A model generated the notes under the pieces. That model did not search any database. It was not told the DNA's origin and saw nothing but the letters and a program-made list of their open reading frames with translations. From the NCBI GenBank assembly GCA_016220095.1, contig JACRIJ010000086.1:1-49481 (forward strand): a stretch of 49,481 nucleotides of DNA, given 5' to 3'. Every line of letters starts with the position of its first letter. Within the stretch, counting starts at the first letter, position 1. Source of the stretch: Planctomycetota bacterium (GTDB taxonomy: Bacteria > Planctomycetota > MHYJ01 > JACQXL01 > JACRIJ01). The position numbers and the translations under genes were made by a program. Below, in pieces: positions 42,300-49,481 of the stretch.

Positions 42300-45083
42300 T
42301 TAGTTGCCTTCCCAGCCTCTCGGTTTGAGGTTCTTTATAAGTTCGTCTATACGAGTCTTAACAGCCGATTTATCCCAATCAGGGTTGTACCTGGTAAGCA
42401 TTTTCAACGCGTTTATGACGACAGGGTATTTGCCCTGCTTGTAAAGAATCTCGCATTGCCTTACTTTCAATTCCCACCAAAGCTCGGGTTTTTTGTCTTT
42501 TTCAATAGAGGACACGATTTTAGTGCAAAGCCCTATTGCCGTATTAAAACCCGGGTGTTCCGTATTGCCGGAATCCACCGCTTCCTCAAAATTGATATTG
42601 ATAAGCGTTTTTATCACTTCACCGTCTTCGCCTTTGGTCTTATCAAACAGCCCTTCAAACACCTTTTTGGCATTAGCGTAATCTTTAAGCCTGTAGCTCG
42701 TTTCGCCGATTTTCCATGTAAGGTCAGCCGCCGTTTTCTTGTCAATATTCCCCTTGTTCAGCACTGTTTCATATATTCTAATCGCCCTGCCGAACTGTTC
42801 CTTTTTGGATTTTTCGTCATTGAAATAGTCCTTAGCCATAAGGAACATCTTGTCCGCAAGCGCGAGAAGGTCTTCATTTTTCAGGGTTTCGTTCTTTGAC
42901 TGCGCGATTTCAAACCAATTATAAAGGTAATTCCTTCCCACGACTATCCTGTCGCGGCCGGTCTTTTTGTCTTTTTCTATGATTTCCGTACCGTTCTGGT
43001 CAAAGGCGCTTCCGGCCAATTTCAGCACATACGAAAGGCGCGGGGCTGTGGGATATTTCTGTTTTGCCGTATCAAGAAGCGCCTTAGCATTGTCGTAATC
43101 GCCGAGTTTCAGATGCGCTTCAACCATTTTAAACCATGCCCTTGAGATCTTATCGCCGTCGCCAGGATATTCCTTTTCGGTATTCGCAAGCAATTCCAGC
43201 GCGTCCTTGGCGCGCATGACGTTGTCATCCAGGTAAATGGTTGCTATCGTATAATTACAGCTGAAGATAAGGGCCTGCCTTTTCTGGTTTTCCTTGGTGC
43301 CGTACACGGGGTTTTTCTTTGTATATTCCGTATACGCATTAAAAGCTTTCAGGGCCTCGTCGAGGTATTTTTTCTTATCTTCGGCAGTGCCGGTCTTGTC
43401 TATTTTCCTGAAATACTGGTAATAGCAGTTGCCGATCCGCGCGAGCGCGTCTTCGTAGGCTTCAGCGTCGGTTTCAACCTTTGAATATTCCGCCGCGGCC
43501 TCAAGGAACATTTTTTTATCCTCAAGGGACTCGGCCACAAGCACGCGCGCGTTCTTCGTATAAGGGCTGTTCGGATATTTTTCAACAAGGAATTTCAAAA
43601 GGCTTTCAGACCTTTTCTTATCGTAATTGTTTTCCGACAGAGTGTCTTCTTTCTTGAAACAGCGCGCGGCATTGTAGATTTCCGCGTCCACCGTGAGATT
43701 ATAGCGTTTTTTCAGGGTCTTATAAACCATCTCCAATGCTACAGCGGACTCGTAATATTGTTCCTTTAACATATATATATCCGCCATCTTCTTAAAGACG
43801 TACGGCAAATGCTCCTTTTTGCCTTCATCGGTCAGTTTTTTGGATTTAATGAGATACATGCAGTACTTATACGCGTTATCGTAATTTGCAGTACTCATGG
43901 CGCCGTCAATCATCTTTCTCAGGATTTCGGGAGGCGAATTCGGATCTGCCGTGATGCCCCATTCCGTAAGTTTCTTTCCTATATAATATTCCCATTTTTT
44001 GTCAATCTGGGAAATTTCCGACGTATCGCTCATGGCGCCGTCAACGTCGCCGAGTTTAATCCTGGCAAATGCCTTATCAATTCTCATGATAATCACGGTA
44101 TCTTCCTTGCCGAAATCCGGGAATCTTTTTTCGCTGACGAGCTTGTTGACGTATCCCATCATTTCGTCAACGGTATTGATAACTTCTCTGTACTGCTGAT
44201 TATCCCTTTCCGCAAATTTCAGAAAAACGTCAAGTTTCTGGCGGTACGCGAGAGTAATGATTTCTTTCGCGGCAGGATGGTCCCAAAAATCCGGATTTTC
44301 CTTGAGGTCAAACACGCCTTTCAAGGTCAAAACCGCTTCTTCCGATTTGCCTAACTGATACTGGCACATGGCTTCAACGATGCGCACATGGTACATCATT
44401 ATATACGCCTCGTAATCCCAGATAAAATCTTCAACATAACTGAGGGACTCTTCGCAGAGTTTCTGCGTATTAGGATCTCCGTCCGGATAAATTGAAGACT
44501 GCTGATAAAGAATAGAAATCAAGTTATACCTGTTCATCATGTACGGCCTGAAATTCGGGTCATCATCCGCATAAGGCGCGTTTTCGGAGAGTTTGTCAAT
44601 GAGAGCCTTATAATGAGACCTTGATTTCTCGTAGGAAGATTCGCATTCCTTAAACCATTTATCCTTTGACGCGGCGTCCGTGGAATCCTTATATACCTTT
44701 TGCGACTGGCTTGCCTTTAACTGGTACAATTCGGCGAGCTCCGTCTCGCAGGAAATAGCCTTGGGATTCTGCGCGTTTGAACTTATAAAGTCTTCATACA
44801 GTTTTATGGCCTCGTCCATTGTTACAATAACTTTCGCCGGTTCTTCCCTGTTTGACATCATCTGGGATGCCTGGGATTTCAGCATGGCGGCCTTGATAGT
44901 ATTGATTTCCGCGGGGTCTATTTTGCTCTGGATCCGTTCAATGATTTCAGTGGCATGGTCAAAATATCCGTACTTCGCGAGCGCCTGCGCGAAACCGACC
45001 TCATCCCGGTCAGCGAACAGGTTACCGCCGCCTGCCTGTAACATAACCGCGCACAGAAAAATGCCGATCATTGCCTTTTTCAT
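42300..45083 (-). CDS. Secreted large TPR protein
   Basis: The 927-residue protein starts with a signal peptide (MKKAMIGIFLCAVMLQAGGGNLFA). It is then almost entirely TPR-like helical hairpins, about 20 in number by eye, with units such as YSKVETDAEAYEDALARIGNCYYQYF, AHLKLGDYDNAKALLDTAKQKY and SYRLKDYANAKKVFEGLF. Lys, Asp, Glu and Tyr are frequent. No catalytic motif is seen. A good ribosome-binding site (AGGAGA) precedes the ATG. It is probably a periplasmic scaffold for the secretin/ExbBD system, because it lies between the first secretin gene (77-base gap) and the second TPR gene (23 bases). The partner assignment is inference. Confidence 0.88.
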   Translation of the reverse strand: MKKAMIGIFLCAVMLQAGGGNLFADRDEVGFAQALAKYGYFDHATEIIERIQSKIDPAEINTIKAAMLKSQASQMMSNREEPAKVIVTMDEAIKLYEDFISSNAQNPKAISCETELAELYQLKASQSQKVYKDSTDAASKDKWFKECESSYEKSRSHYKALIDKLSENAPYADDDPNFRPYMMNRYNLISILYQQSSIYPDGDPNTQKLCEESLSYVEDFIWDYEAYIMMYHVRIVEAMCQYQLGKSEEAVLTLKGVFDLKENPDFWDHPAAKEIITLAYRQKLDVFLKFAERDNQQYREVINTVDEMMGYVNKLVSEKRFPDFGKEDTVIIMRIDKAFARIKLGDVDGAMSDTSEISQIDKKWEYYIGKKLTEWGITADPNSPPEILRKMIDGAMSTANYDNAYKYCMYLIKSKKLTDEGKKEHLPYVFKKMADIYMLKEQYYESAVALEMVYKTLKKRYNLTVDAEIYNAARCFKKEDTLSENNYDKKRSESLLKFLVEKYPNSPYTKNARVLVAESLEDKKMFLEAAAEYSKVETDAEAYEDALARIGNCYYQYFRKIDKTGTAEDKKKYLDEALKAFNAYTEYTKKNPVYGTKENQKRQALIFSCNYTIATIYLDDNVMRAKDALELLANTEKEYPGDGDKISRAWFKMVEAHLKLGDYDNAKALLDTAKQKYPTAPRLSYVLKLAGSAFDQNGTEIIEKDKKTGRDRIVVGRNYLYNWFEIAQSKNETLKNEDLLALADKMFLMAKDYFNDEKSKKEQFGRAIRIYETVLNKGNIDKKTAADLTWKIGETSYRLKDYANAKKVFEGLFDKTKGEDGEVIKTLININFEEAVDSGNTEHPGFNTAIGLCTKIVSSIEKDKKPELWWELKVRQCEILYKQGKYPVVINALKMLTRYNPDWDKSAVKTRIDELIKNLKPRGWEGN

Positions 45084-45160
45084 TCGCTGTCATCTCCTAA
45101 AACTGCGATCAACGTATTCTTCAAAACCAATAGTACTAACGCAGAAAAGCCGAAAAGGTT

Positions 45161-47974
45161 CTATTGTATTTGCAATCTTCCGAAACGTTTTCTTTCCTGT
45201 TCTTCCATGATAATAACAGTCGCCTTGACCATTATAAGAACAGCCTTGCGCCTCGTGCCCTTGGCTTCGCGGCTGACGAGTTTGCCCAAAATGGGAATAT
45301 TGTCAACCAGCGGAATTTCGGCTTCCCATGCGAGGTCCGCCACTTCAGAGAGTCCGCCGAGTATTATGGTGCCCTGGTCGGGAATAGTAACCGTGGTGCG
45401 CACTTTCTGAATCTGCAGGATCGGAAGCTCAATTCGCACGCTGTTTACGCCTGGAGGGCCTGAATCAGGATAAAGCAACCGCGTAACGATAAAGCTCTGC
45501 CGTATATCCACGATAGGCGTTACTGCCGTCGGCCGCATTTCAACGGTAATGTATTTCTTGTCAGCGCTAACGATAGGCCTTACGTCCAGGGCCGTACCGT
45601 TATTGAATGACGCAAGTATAGGCCTCGGCGTAGCGGCTCCGGCCGCAATTTCAATGTTATAATCCCTGATATAAACCACCTGTTCGCCGGCAATCACATG
45701 CCCGCGCTGGCCGTTAAAAAGCGTCAACTGCGGCGCAAGGAGCACCCTTGAACGCTCGTCCTTCCTCACCGCCCTCAATATAAGCTCGGCCTTCGTATCA
45801 TCAATCAACGTCCACATCAGGCTTGTTCCGCCCGTGGCGTTAAACACGTCATTAAAGAAAGTGGACACAAGGCCGTCATTGACAAGTATGTTTTCCACCC
45901 TTGCGCGCAGGTCATTGTCTCCGCCCCTGAACTGCGACCACAAACCGGGGGTAGGGGCCGGAACCGCGCCGGCACCCGCGTAAAGCGTGGTTGTAGTATC
46001 ATAGTTGAATACCGGCTGTCCGAGATTTGTAAGCGCCCATGTGGAAAGCGGCGGCGCTCCGGTGCCGTCGGGAGCTATGGCCCCGCCCGCGCCTGTTGTC
46101 GCGTTAAGCCCGCGCCAGTCTATGCCGATATCTTCGATAAAATTATCCTGCACTGTCAGGAATTTGCCTTCCACCGAAACGAGTATCCCCGCGGACTGCC
46201 TGATGCCGTTCAGGAATTTTTCAATCTGTTCCTGCACCACCGGCGTCTGCGTGACCATAAGCTTATTCTGCAGGCCGCTGATGTTAACGCCGCCATCGCC
46301 GCTTTCCCATGACGCAGGCTCTATATTGCTTTTAATCAATTCTATTATCTGGTCAATAGGAAGCACCAGGGGACTCGTCGTATCCGCATCTTCGGGCACT
46401 TCAGGATCCGCAAGCGTGAATTCCGGCGCCGGAAAATCCACAAGCGTCGCATTGAGGTCCTGCGTATCGTAAACCCTTACGACGGTCTCGCCGCTGACGT
46501 CTGTTTTCATAGTTATAATGACCGCGCCGTTCTTGATTCTGTAATCCAGCCCGGAAAAATCAAGGACGAATTTCAATATTTCCCTCAAACGGCTGTTCAT
46601 GCTGAAACCGGGAATTTCAATGGAATTCGGATCTTTGCTTCCATCGGTAAGCTTACGTTCGTCAAACAGTATATTAATGCCGGAATTCTTGCGAAGGAAT
46701 TCAATTATGTTGGTAAGCGTATTTGATTCCTCAAATTCAACCCTCATGGCAAAGGAATCCAGCAGTGCGTTCACTTCCGCGTCCCTTTCGGAAAATTCCA
46801 AGTCGCCCTTTGTGCTGAATTCGGTAGGTTTGCGCCTGACTATCATCTCCCACGTTTCCCTGTCAGTAAACGTTACTATTTGATTCTGCAATACCGATGA
46901 CAGGTCTACCTGGGACATGAAGTCCTTCCAGCGGTTCTTGTACTTTTCAAGCATTTCCTTGTTTGCCCTGAAATGCTTGGCCGACTTGGCAAGTCCCATC
47001 AATTCCTCGGCAAGCCACGAACCGGGGTCCTGGTCAAGTATCTGCTGGCACAGCATCTCGGTCTCTTCAAGCCTGCCGTTTTCAAACGCCATCTGCGCCT
47101 GCCTGTAAAGCTGTTCAAGCATCTGGTTGAATTCCCTTTTCAGCAGAGTTTCCCTCGCCAATTCTTCTTCGCGGGCCTTTTTCTCAAGTTCTTTTTTGTA
47201 TTCTATATCCTTCTGCCTTCTTTTTTCCGTGGCCTTTTTAAGCAGGCTTTCAGCCTCGGCCTTATACGCGGTAAGGTCTATCTGTTCGGGGAACCTGTTT
47301 ACCTGCTCTATGGCAAGATTGAACTCTTTTTCAGCCTTGTCAAAATCCTGTGACTGGTAATATTGCCTGCCCTTGGTAATATGGCTTCCGACTTCCGCAA
47401 CCGCCTGCTGTATTTTAACCTTGGCGTCATCTACAAGGTTCTGCATCAGCTGGCCTTCATTCCCCTGTATGTACTCGCCCTTCAGGACGCGGATGTCATC
47501 CCTAAGGCGCTTGGCTTCAACGTAAGCTGGATTGGCCTGTATGGCCTTTTCAAGCTGCTCAAGAGCTTCGTCGTATTTCAGTTCGGTAAACAATTTCTTT
47601 GCCAGGTAGTAGCAATTCTGCGAGTATTCCTCATGGACGAGCGCTTCGCGTTTCTTTTCCTCCTGAAGCTGTCTGATAAGTTCAAGTTCGCCTTCGTTTA
47701 CGGCCTCGGTCTGCGTTCCGGACGGCTCGCCGGTAATGTTCTGCGCGCGTTCAATCTGCGCAAGTTCCGCTTCTTCCCTTTTGCGCGCCTCATCGGTCTT
47801 TTTTAATTCTTCGGCAAGCGCCGCGGCTGAAGAGTTGCTTTCTCTTGTTGTTTCGCTTTCAAGAAGCATGCCTGTTTCATCAGGTTCGCCTGCGGGTTTT
47901 CCCTTGCATCCGGAATGGAATAATGATATGGCCAATATTGAACATACGGTGATAAGAAATAAATTTTTCACCAT
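45161..47974 (-). CDS. Lipoprotein secretin with TPR/coiled-coil N-terminus (first secretin)
   Basis: The 937-residue protein has a lipoprotein signal with Cys23 (LFHSGC). A charged coiled-coil and TPR part follows (YYLAKKLFTELKYDEALEQLEKAIQANPAYVEA). An STN-like segment lies near 405-510 (EFEESNTLTNIIEFLRKNSGINILFDE, LDFSGLDYRIKNGAVIITM). The secretin domain runs from about 605 (VSVEGKFLTVQDNFIEDIGIDWRGLN, VLLAPQLTLFNGQRGHVIAGEQVVYIRDYN, TIPDQGTIILGGLSEVADLAWEAEIPLVDNIPILGKLV). Organisation mirrors the other secretin at 36317-39076, so one may be a paralogue of the other. Outer-membrane channel formation is the family role. A GAGGAT site precedes the ATG, and a likely promoter lies at 48211-48239. 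Confidence 0.93.
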   Translation of the reverse strand: MVKNLFLITVCSILAISLFHSGCKGKPAGEPDETGMLLESETTRESNSSAAALAEELKKTDEARKREEAELAQIERAQNITGEPSGTQTEAVNEGELELIRQLQEEKKREALVHEEYSQNCYYLAKKLFTELKYDEALEQLEKAIQANPAYVEAKRLRDDIRVLKGEYIQGNEGQLMQNLVDDAKVKIQQAVAEVGSHITKGRQYYQSQDFDKAEKEFNLAIEQVNRFPEQIDLTAYKAEAESLLKKATEKRRQKDIEYKKELEKKAREEELARETLLKREFNQMLEQLYRQAQMAFENGRLEETEMLCQQILDQDPGSWLAEELMGLAKSAKHFRANKEMLEKYKNRWKDFMSQVDLSSVLQNQIVTFTDRETWEMIVRRKPTEFSTKGDLEFSERDAEVNALLDSFAMRVEFEESNTLTNIIEFLRKNSGINILFDERKLTDGSKDPNSIEIPGFSMNSRLREILKFVLDFSGLDYRIKNGAVIITMKTDVSGETVVRVYDTQDLNATLVDFPAPEFTLADPEVPEDADTTSPLVLPIDQIIELIKSNIEPASWESGDGGVNISGLQNKLMVTQTPVVQEQIEKFLNGIRQSAGILVSVEGKFLTVQDNFIEDIGIDWRGLNATTGAGGAIAPDGTGAPPLSTWALTNLGQPVFNYDTTTTLYAGAGAVPAPTPGLWSQFRGGDNDLRARVENILVNDGLVSTFFNDVFNATGGTSLMWTLIDDTKAELILRAVRKDERSRVLLAPQLTLFNGQRGHVIAGEQVVYIRDYNIEIAAGAATPRPILASFNNGTALDVRPIVSADKKYITVEMRPTAVTPIVDIRQSFIVTRLLYPDSGPPGVNSVRIELPILQIQKVRTTVTIPDQGTIILGGLSEVADLAWEAEIPLVDNIPILGKLVSREAKGTRRKAVLIMVKATVIIMEEQERKRFGRLQIQ

Positions 47975-48281
47975 AACACTTGATCCTCAATAGACCCGGC
48001 TTACGGATGCGGCAGGAATTCACGCAACCGGGTTCCCATTAACTTAACGTATAAGGCACGGATTATTCGCCACTTGCCCGCCTCAGGCGGACGCAAGTCT
48101 TCAACGTTTATGCGCCTATCAAGAACGGCATTATAAAATATGAACAAAAGGTTCCAGCATCCATAGCAGATATTAAGTTACTGCCCTGCTTAATATTATC
48201 TAAAGTCTATATCTTATAATTTATATATGAAAATGTCAAGTTTTATGACATTTGATTGGCAAAGGCTCTCAATCAAGCGGG
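47975..48281. other. Gene-free stretch before the first secretin gene
   Basis: It holds a sigma70-like promoter on the minus strand (48211-48239) and an imperfect hairpin CTTGCCCGCCTCAGGCGGACGCAAG (about 48072-48097) that would lie in the secretin leader. The leader from the predicted start site (about 48205) to the ATG would be about 230 bases, unusually long for this window. Confidence 0.55.
48211..48239 (-). promoter_or_regulatory. Sigma70-like promoter for the secretin operon
   Basis: Read on the minus strand, TTGACA (48239-48234), a 17-bp AT-rich spacer and TAAGAT (48216-48211) lie upstream of the first secretin gene. The -35 box is perfect; the -10 box matches at four of six positions. 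Confidence 0.55.
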
Positions 48282-49268
48282 TTAATTCCCCCCTACTTTT
48301 TTTTTGCCCAGCGTATGCTCCGCGCCCTTATCGTCCGTGAATATGAGTATCTCGTTTCCCTTATCGTCAATCTTGACTCCCTTCATGGTATATCCGGTGC
48401 TGTAATTCACCGTGATTTTCTCGGGCTTTTTGGTATCCGGGTTTATGAACGGCTGACCTGTCACAGGGTCTTTATTATAATGTTTTTCAAGCCCTATGCC
48501 TTCCCCCTTTTTGATATAAAATTCTTCAGTGTATTTTTTTCCTTCAAGGTGTTTTACTATTTTAATCTGCACCAGATACTTCGGCGAATCAGCTTCATCC
48601 TGATTCTTCGCGTTGCCACTGCCGGTAAACTCCATGTCAAAATCCTGCGCCGAATCCGCCTGGCACCATTCCGACCTTACCTCGGGATAATCCGCGGCAA
48701 TCTCAACTGACTGGGCTATTATCCTGTACTGGTACGCAGTATTGGGCAGGACTGATTTGTCTTCAAAGGAACTGTCACCCGCCAAAAAATTCCCGATTAT
48801 TGCGAGGTCGTTTTCATTTGTCTTCCGGTAAAGCGCATATGAATCAACCGCCGCCTCATTGGCAGGGTCGGGCGTCCAGCTGACCGTAACGGACCCGGGT
48901 GCGGCAACAGCCGACAATTGCGGCGGGATGTGCTTTTTCAGAGTGGATAACGGCTGTACAGGGCCTTCTTCTTTGGCTGTGATATTGACATTTACCGGCT
49001 TATCCAATGCCAGAATCAATCCCTGTTCCGGCCGGACAGAATTTACGCCGGCCCATACCTTGTCTATTTTATCAGGAAAATCCGGCACTTCCAAAGGCTG
49101 GGCAGGCTTGTTTTCAATGGCGCCGTTAATCTCCGTCCATGCCTTTACGGCGTCAGTAACCTTTTCGTCCTCGGAGATCGAACGCAGCGAAAAGTAATTC
49201 GCAAAAAAAACCGCTACTGCCAATACCAGCAATAGTTTTTCCCAATGATTAAAAAGTATTTTTTTCAT
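48282..49268 (-). CDS. Membrane-anchored FN3 protein
   Basis: The 328-residue protein (ATG at 49268, MKKILFNHWEKLLLVLAVAVFFANYFSLRS) has a short cytoplasmic start and one membrane helix, with the rest in the periplasm. The middle (about 110-210) is a fibronectin type III-like domain (PPQLSAVAAPGSVTVSWTPDP, AVDSYALYRK, ANTAYQYRIIAQ-like strands). The C-terminal 90 residues (IKIVKHLEGKKYTEEFYIKKGEG, GYTMKGVKIDDKGNEILIFTDDKG) form a beta domain whose ILxFxDxxG end recalls GspC/PilP-like HR domains, but this is only a resemblance. It lies upstream of the first secretin gene on the same strand. An inner-membrane link to the secretin is inferred. Confidence 0.72.
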   Translation of the reverse strand: MKKILFNHWEKLLLVLAVAVFFANYFSLRSISEDEKVTDAVKAWTEINGAIENKPAQPLEVPDFPDKIDKVWAGVNSVRPEQGLILALDKPVNVNITAKEEGPVQPLSTLKKHIPPQLSAVAAPGSVTVSWTPDPANEAAVDSYALYRKTNENDLAIIGNFLAGDSSFEDKSVLPNTAYQYRIIAQSVEIAADYPEVRSEWCQADSAQDFDMEFTGSGNAKNQDEADSPKYLVQIKIVKHLEGKKYTEEFYIKKGEGIGLEKHYNKDPVTGQPFINPDTKKPEKITVNYSTGYTMKGVKIDDKGNEILIFTDDKGAEHTLGKKKVGGN

Positions 49269-49342
49269 AAAGCAATAATCCAAAAATAATTTTTGATTAT
49301 ACTATTGTGCTCTTTATAGTCAAGAAAATGTTTATGTGAAAG

Positions 49343-49481
49343 GTATCGCCTCAGTAGAGGTGGCATTAAAGGACGTTAGTAGCCCAGCCATTTATGGCTG
49401 GGTTATGGAAGGCTGAGAAATATGAAGGGCATTCATGCCCTTAATATAACGCCATGAATGGCGTAAGTATCAGGCTTTTGA
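49343..49481. mobile_element. MITE-like element, second copy, cut by the window end
   Basis: It begins GTATCGCCTCAGTAGAGGT and contains the same CAGCCATTTATGGCTG, GGGCATTCATGCCC and CGCCATGAATGGCG hairpins in the order of the element at 29236-29471 read on the other strand. The visible part is highly similar to that copy. The far end is outside the window. Confidence 0.85.

Overview
The window looks like a chromosomal segment of an uncultivated Gram-negative bacterium, most likely from the Planctomycetes/Omnitrophota (PVC-like) sphere. The reasons are gene types and not an alignment: outer-membrane secretins with very long TPR N-termini next to ExbB/ExbD, a DUF1570-like TPR metalloprotease, an anti-sigma/ARPP-1/HEAT fusion, and gaps packed with interspersed palindromic repeats. 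The phylum call is inference.

Layout. (1) 565-1158 (-): an unusual J-domain/CheW-like fusion. (2) 1273-12694 (+): a radical SAM/SPASM protein, four GT4 and two GT2 glycosyltransferases, an ATP-grasp ligase and folC. Apart from folC this looks like a surface-polysaccharide or glycoconjugate cluster; no flippase or polymerase is visible here. (3) 13633-22764: a decaying defence island. It holds a HEPN-like remnant, a 5'-truncated hsdR, a KilA-N gene, an hsdM-hsdS fusion with a DUF559 endonuclease module inserted in frame and flanked by C-rich inverted repeats, a truncated AIPR gene and a RhuM-family gene. (4) 23248-30328: a metalloprotease, acpS (-), a phospholipase-D-like protein, an ECF sigma factor overlapping a large multidomain anti-sigma factor, and two small unknown proteins behind a near-consensus promoter. 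(5) 30438-35670: a large secreted multidomain protein, tRNA-Leu(GAG) (-), a DegT-family aminotransferase and a secreted protein with a DnaJ-like Cys pattern. (6) 36317-49268 (-): an eight-gene block encoding an FN3 membrane protein, a lipoprotein secretin, two TPR proteins, ExbB, two ExbD and a second lipoprotein secretin. No ATPase or pseudopilin is present, so this may be a proton-motive-force-driven secretin machine.

The gaps are as notable as the genes. They hold several repeat families: C-rich palindromes, CACGAA/CACGGAA/CGCAAAG phased repeats, a GGTTGCGGCT..GCTGCTTTAT element, two MITE-like families with terminal inverted repeats (one copy with an exact 8-bp target duplication), and short hairpins. 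Palindromes are often nested inside other palindromes, and one C-rich pair brackets the DUF559 module inside hsdM. I propose, as inference, that DUF559 nucleases mobilise the C-rich palindromes.

Functional calls rest on motifs read by eye; no database search was run.
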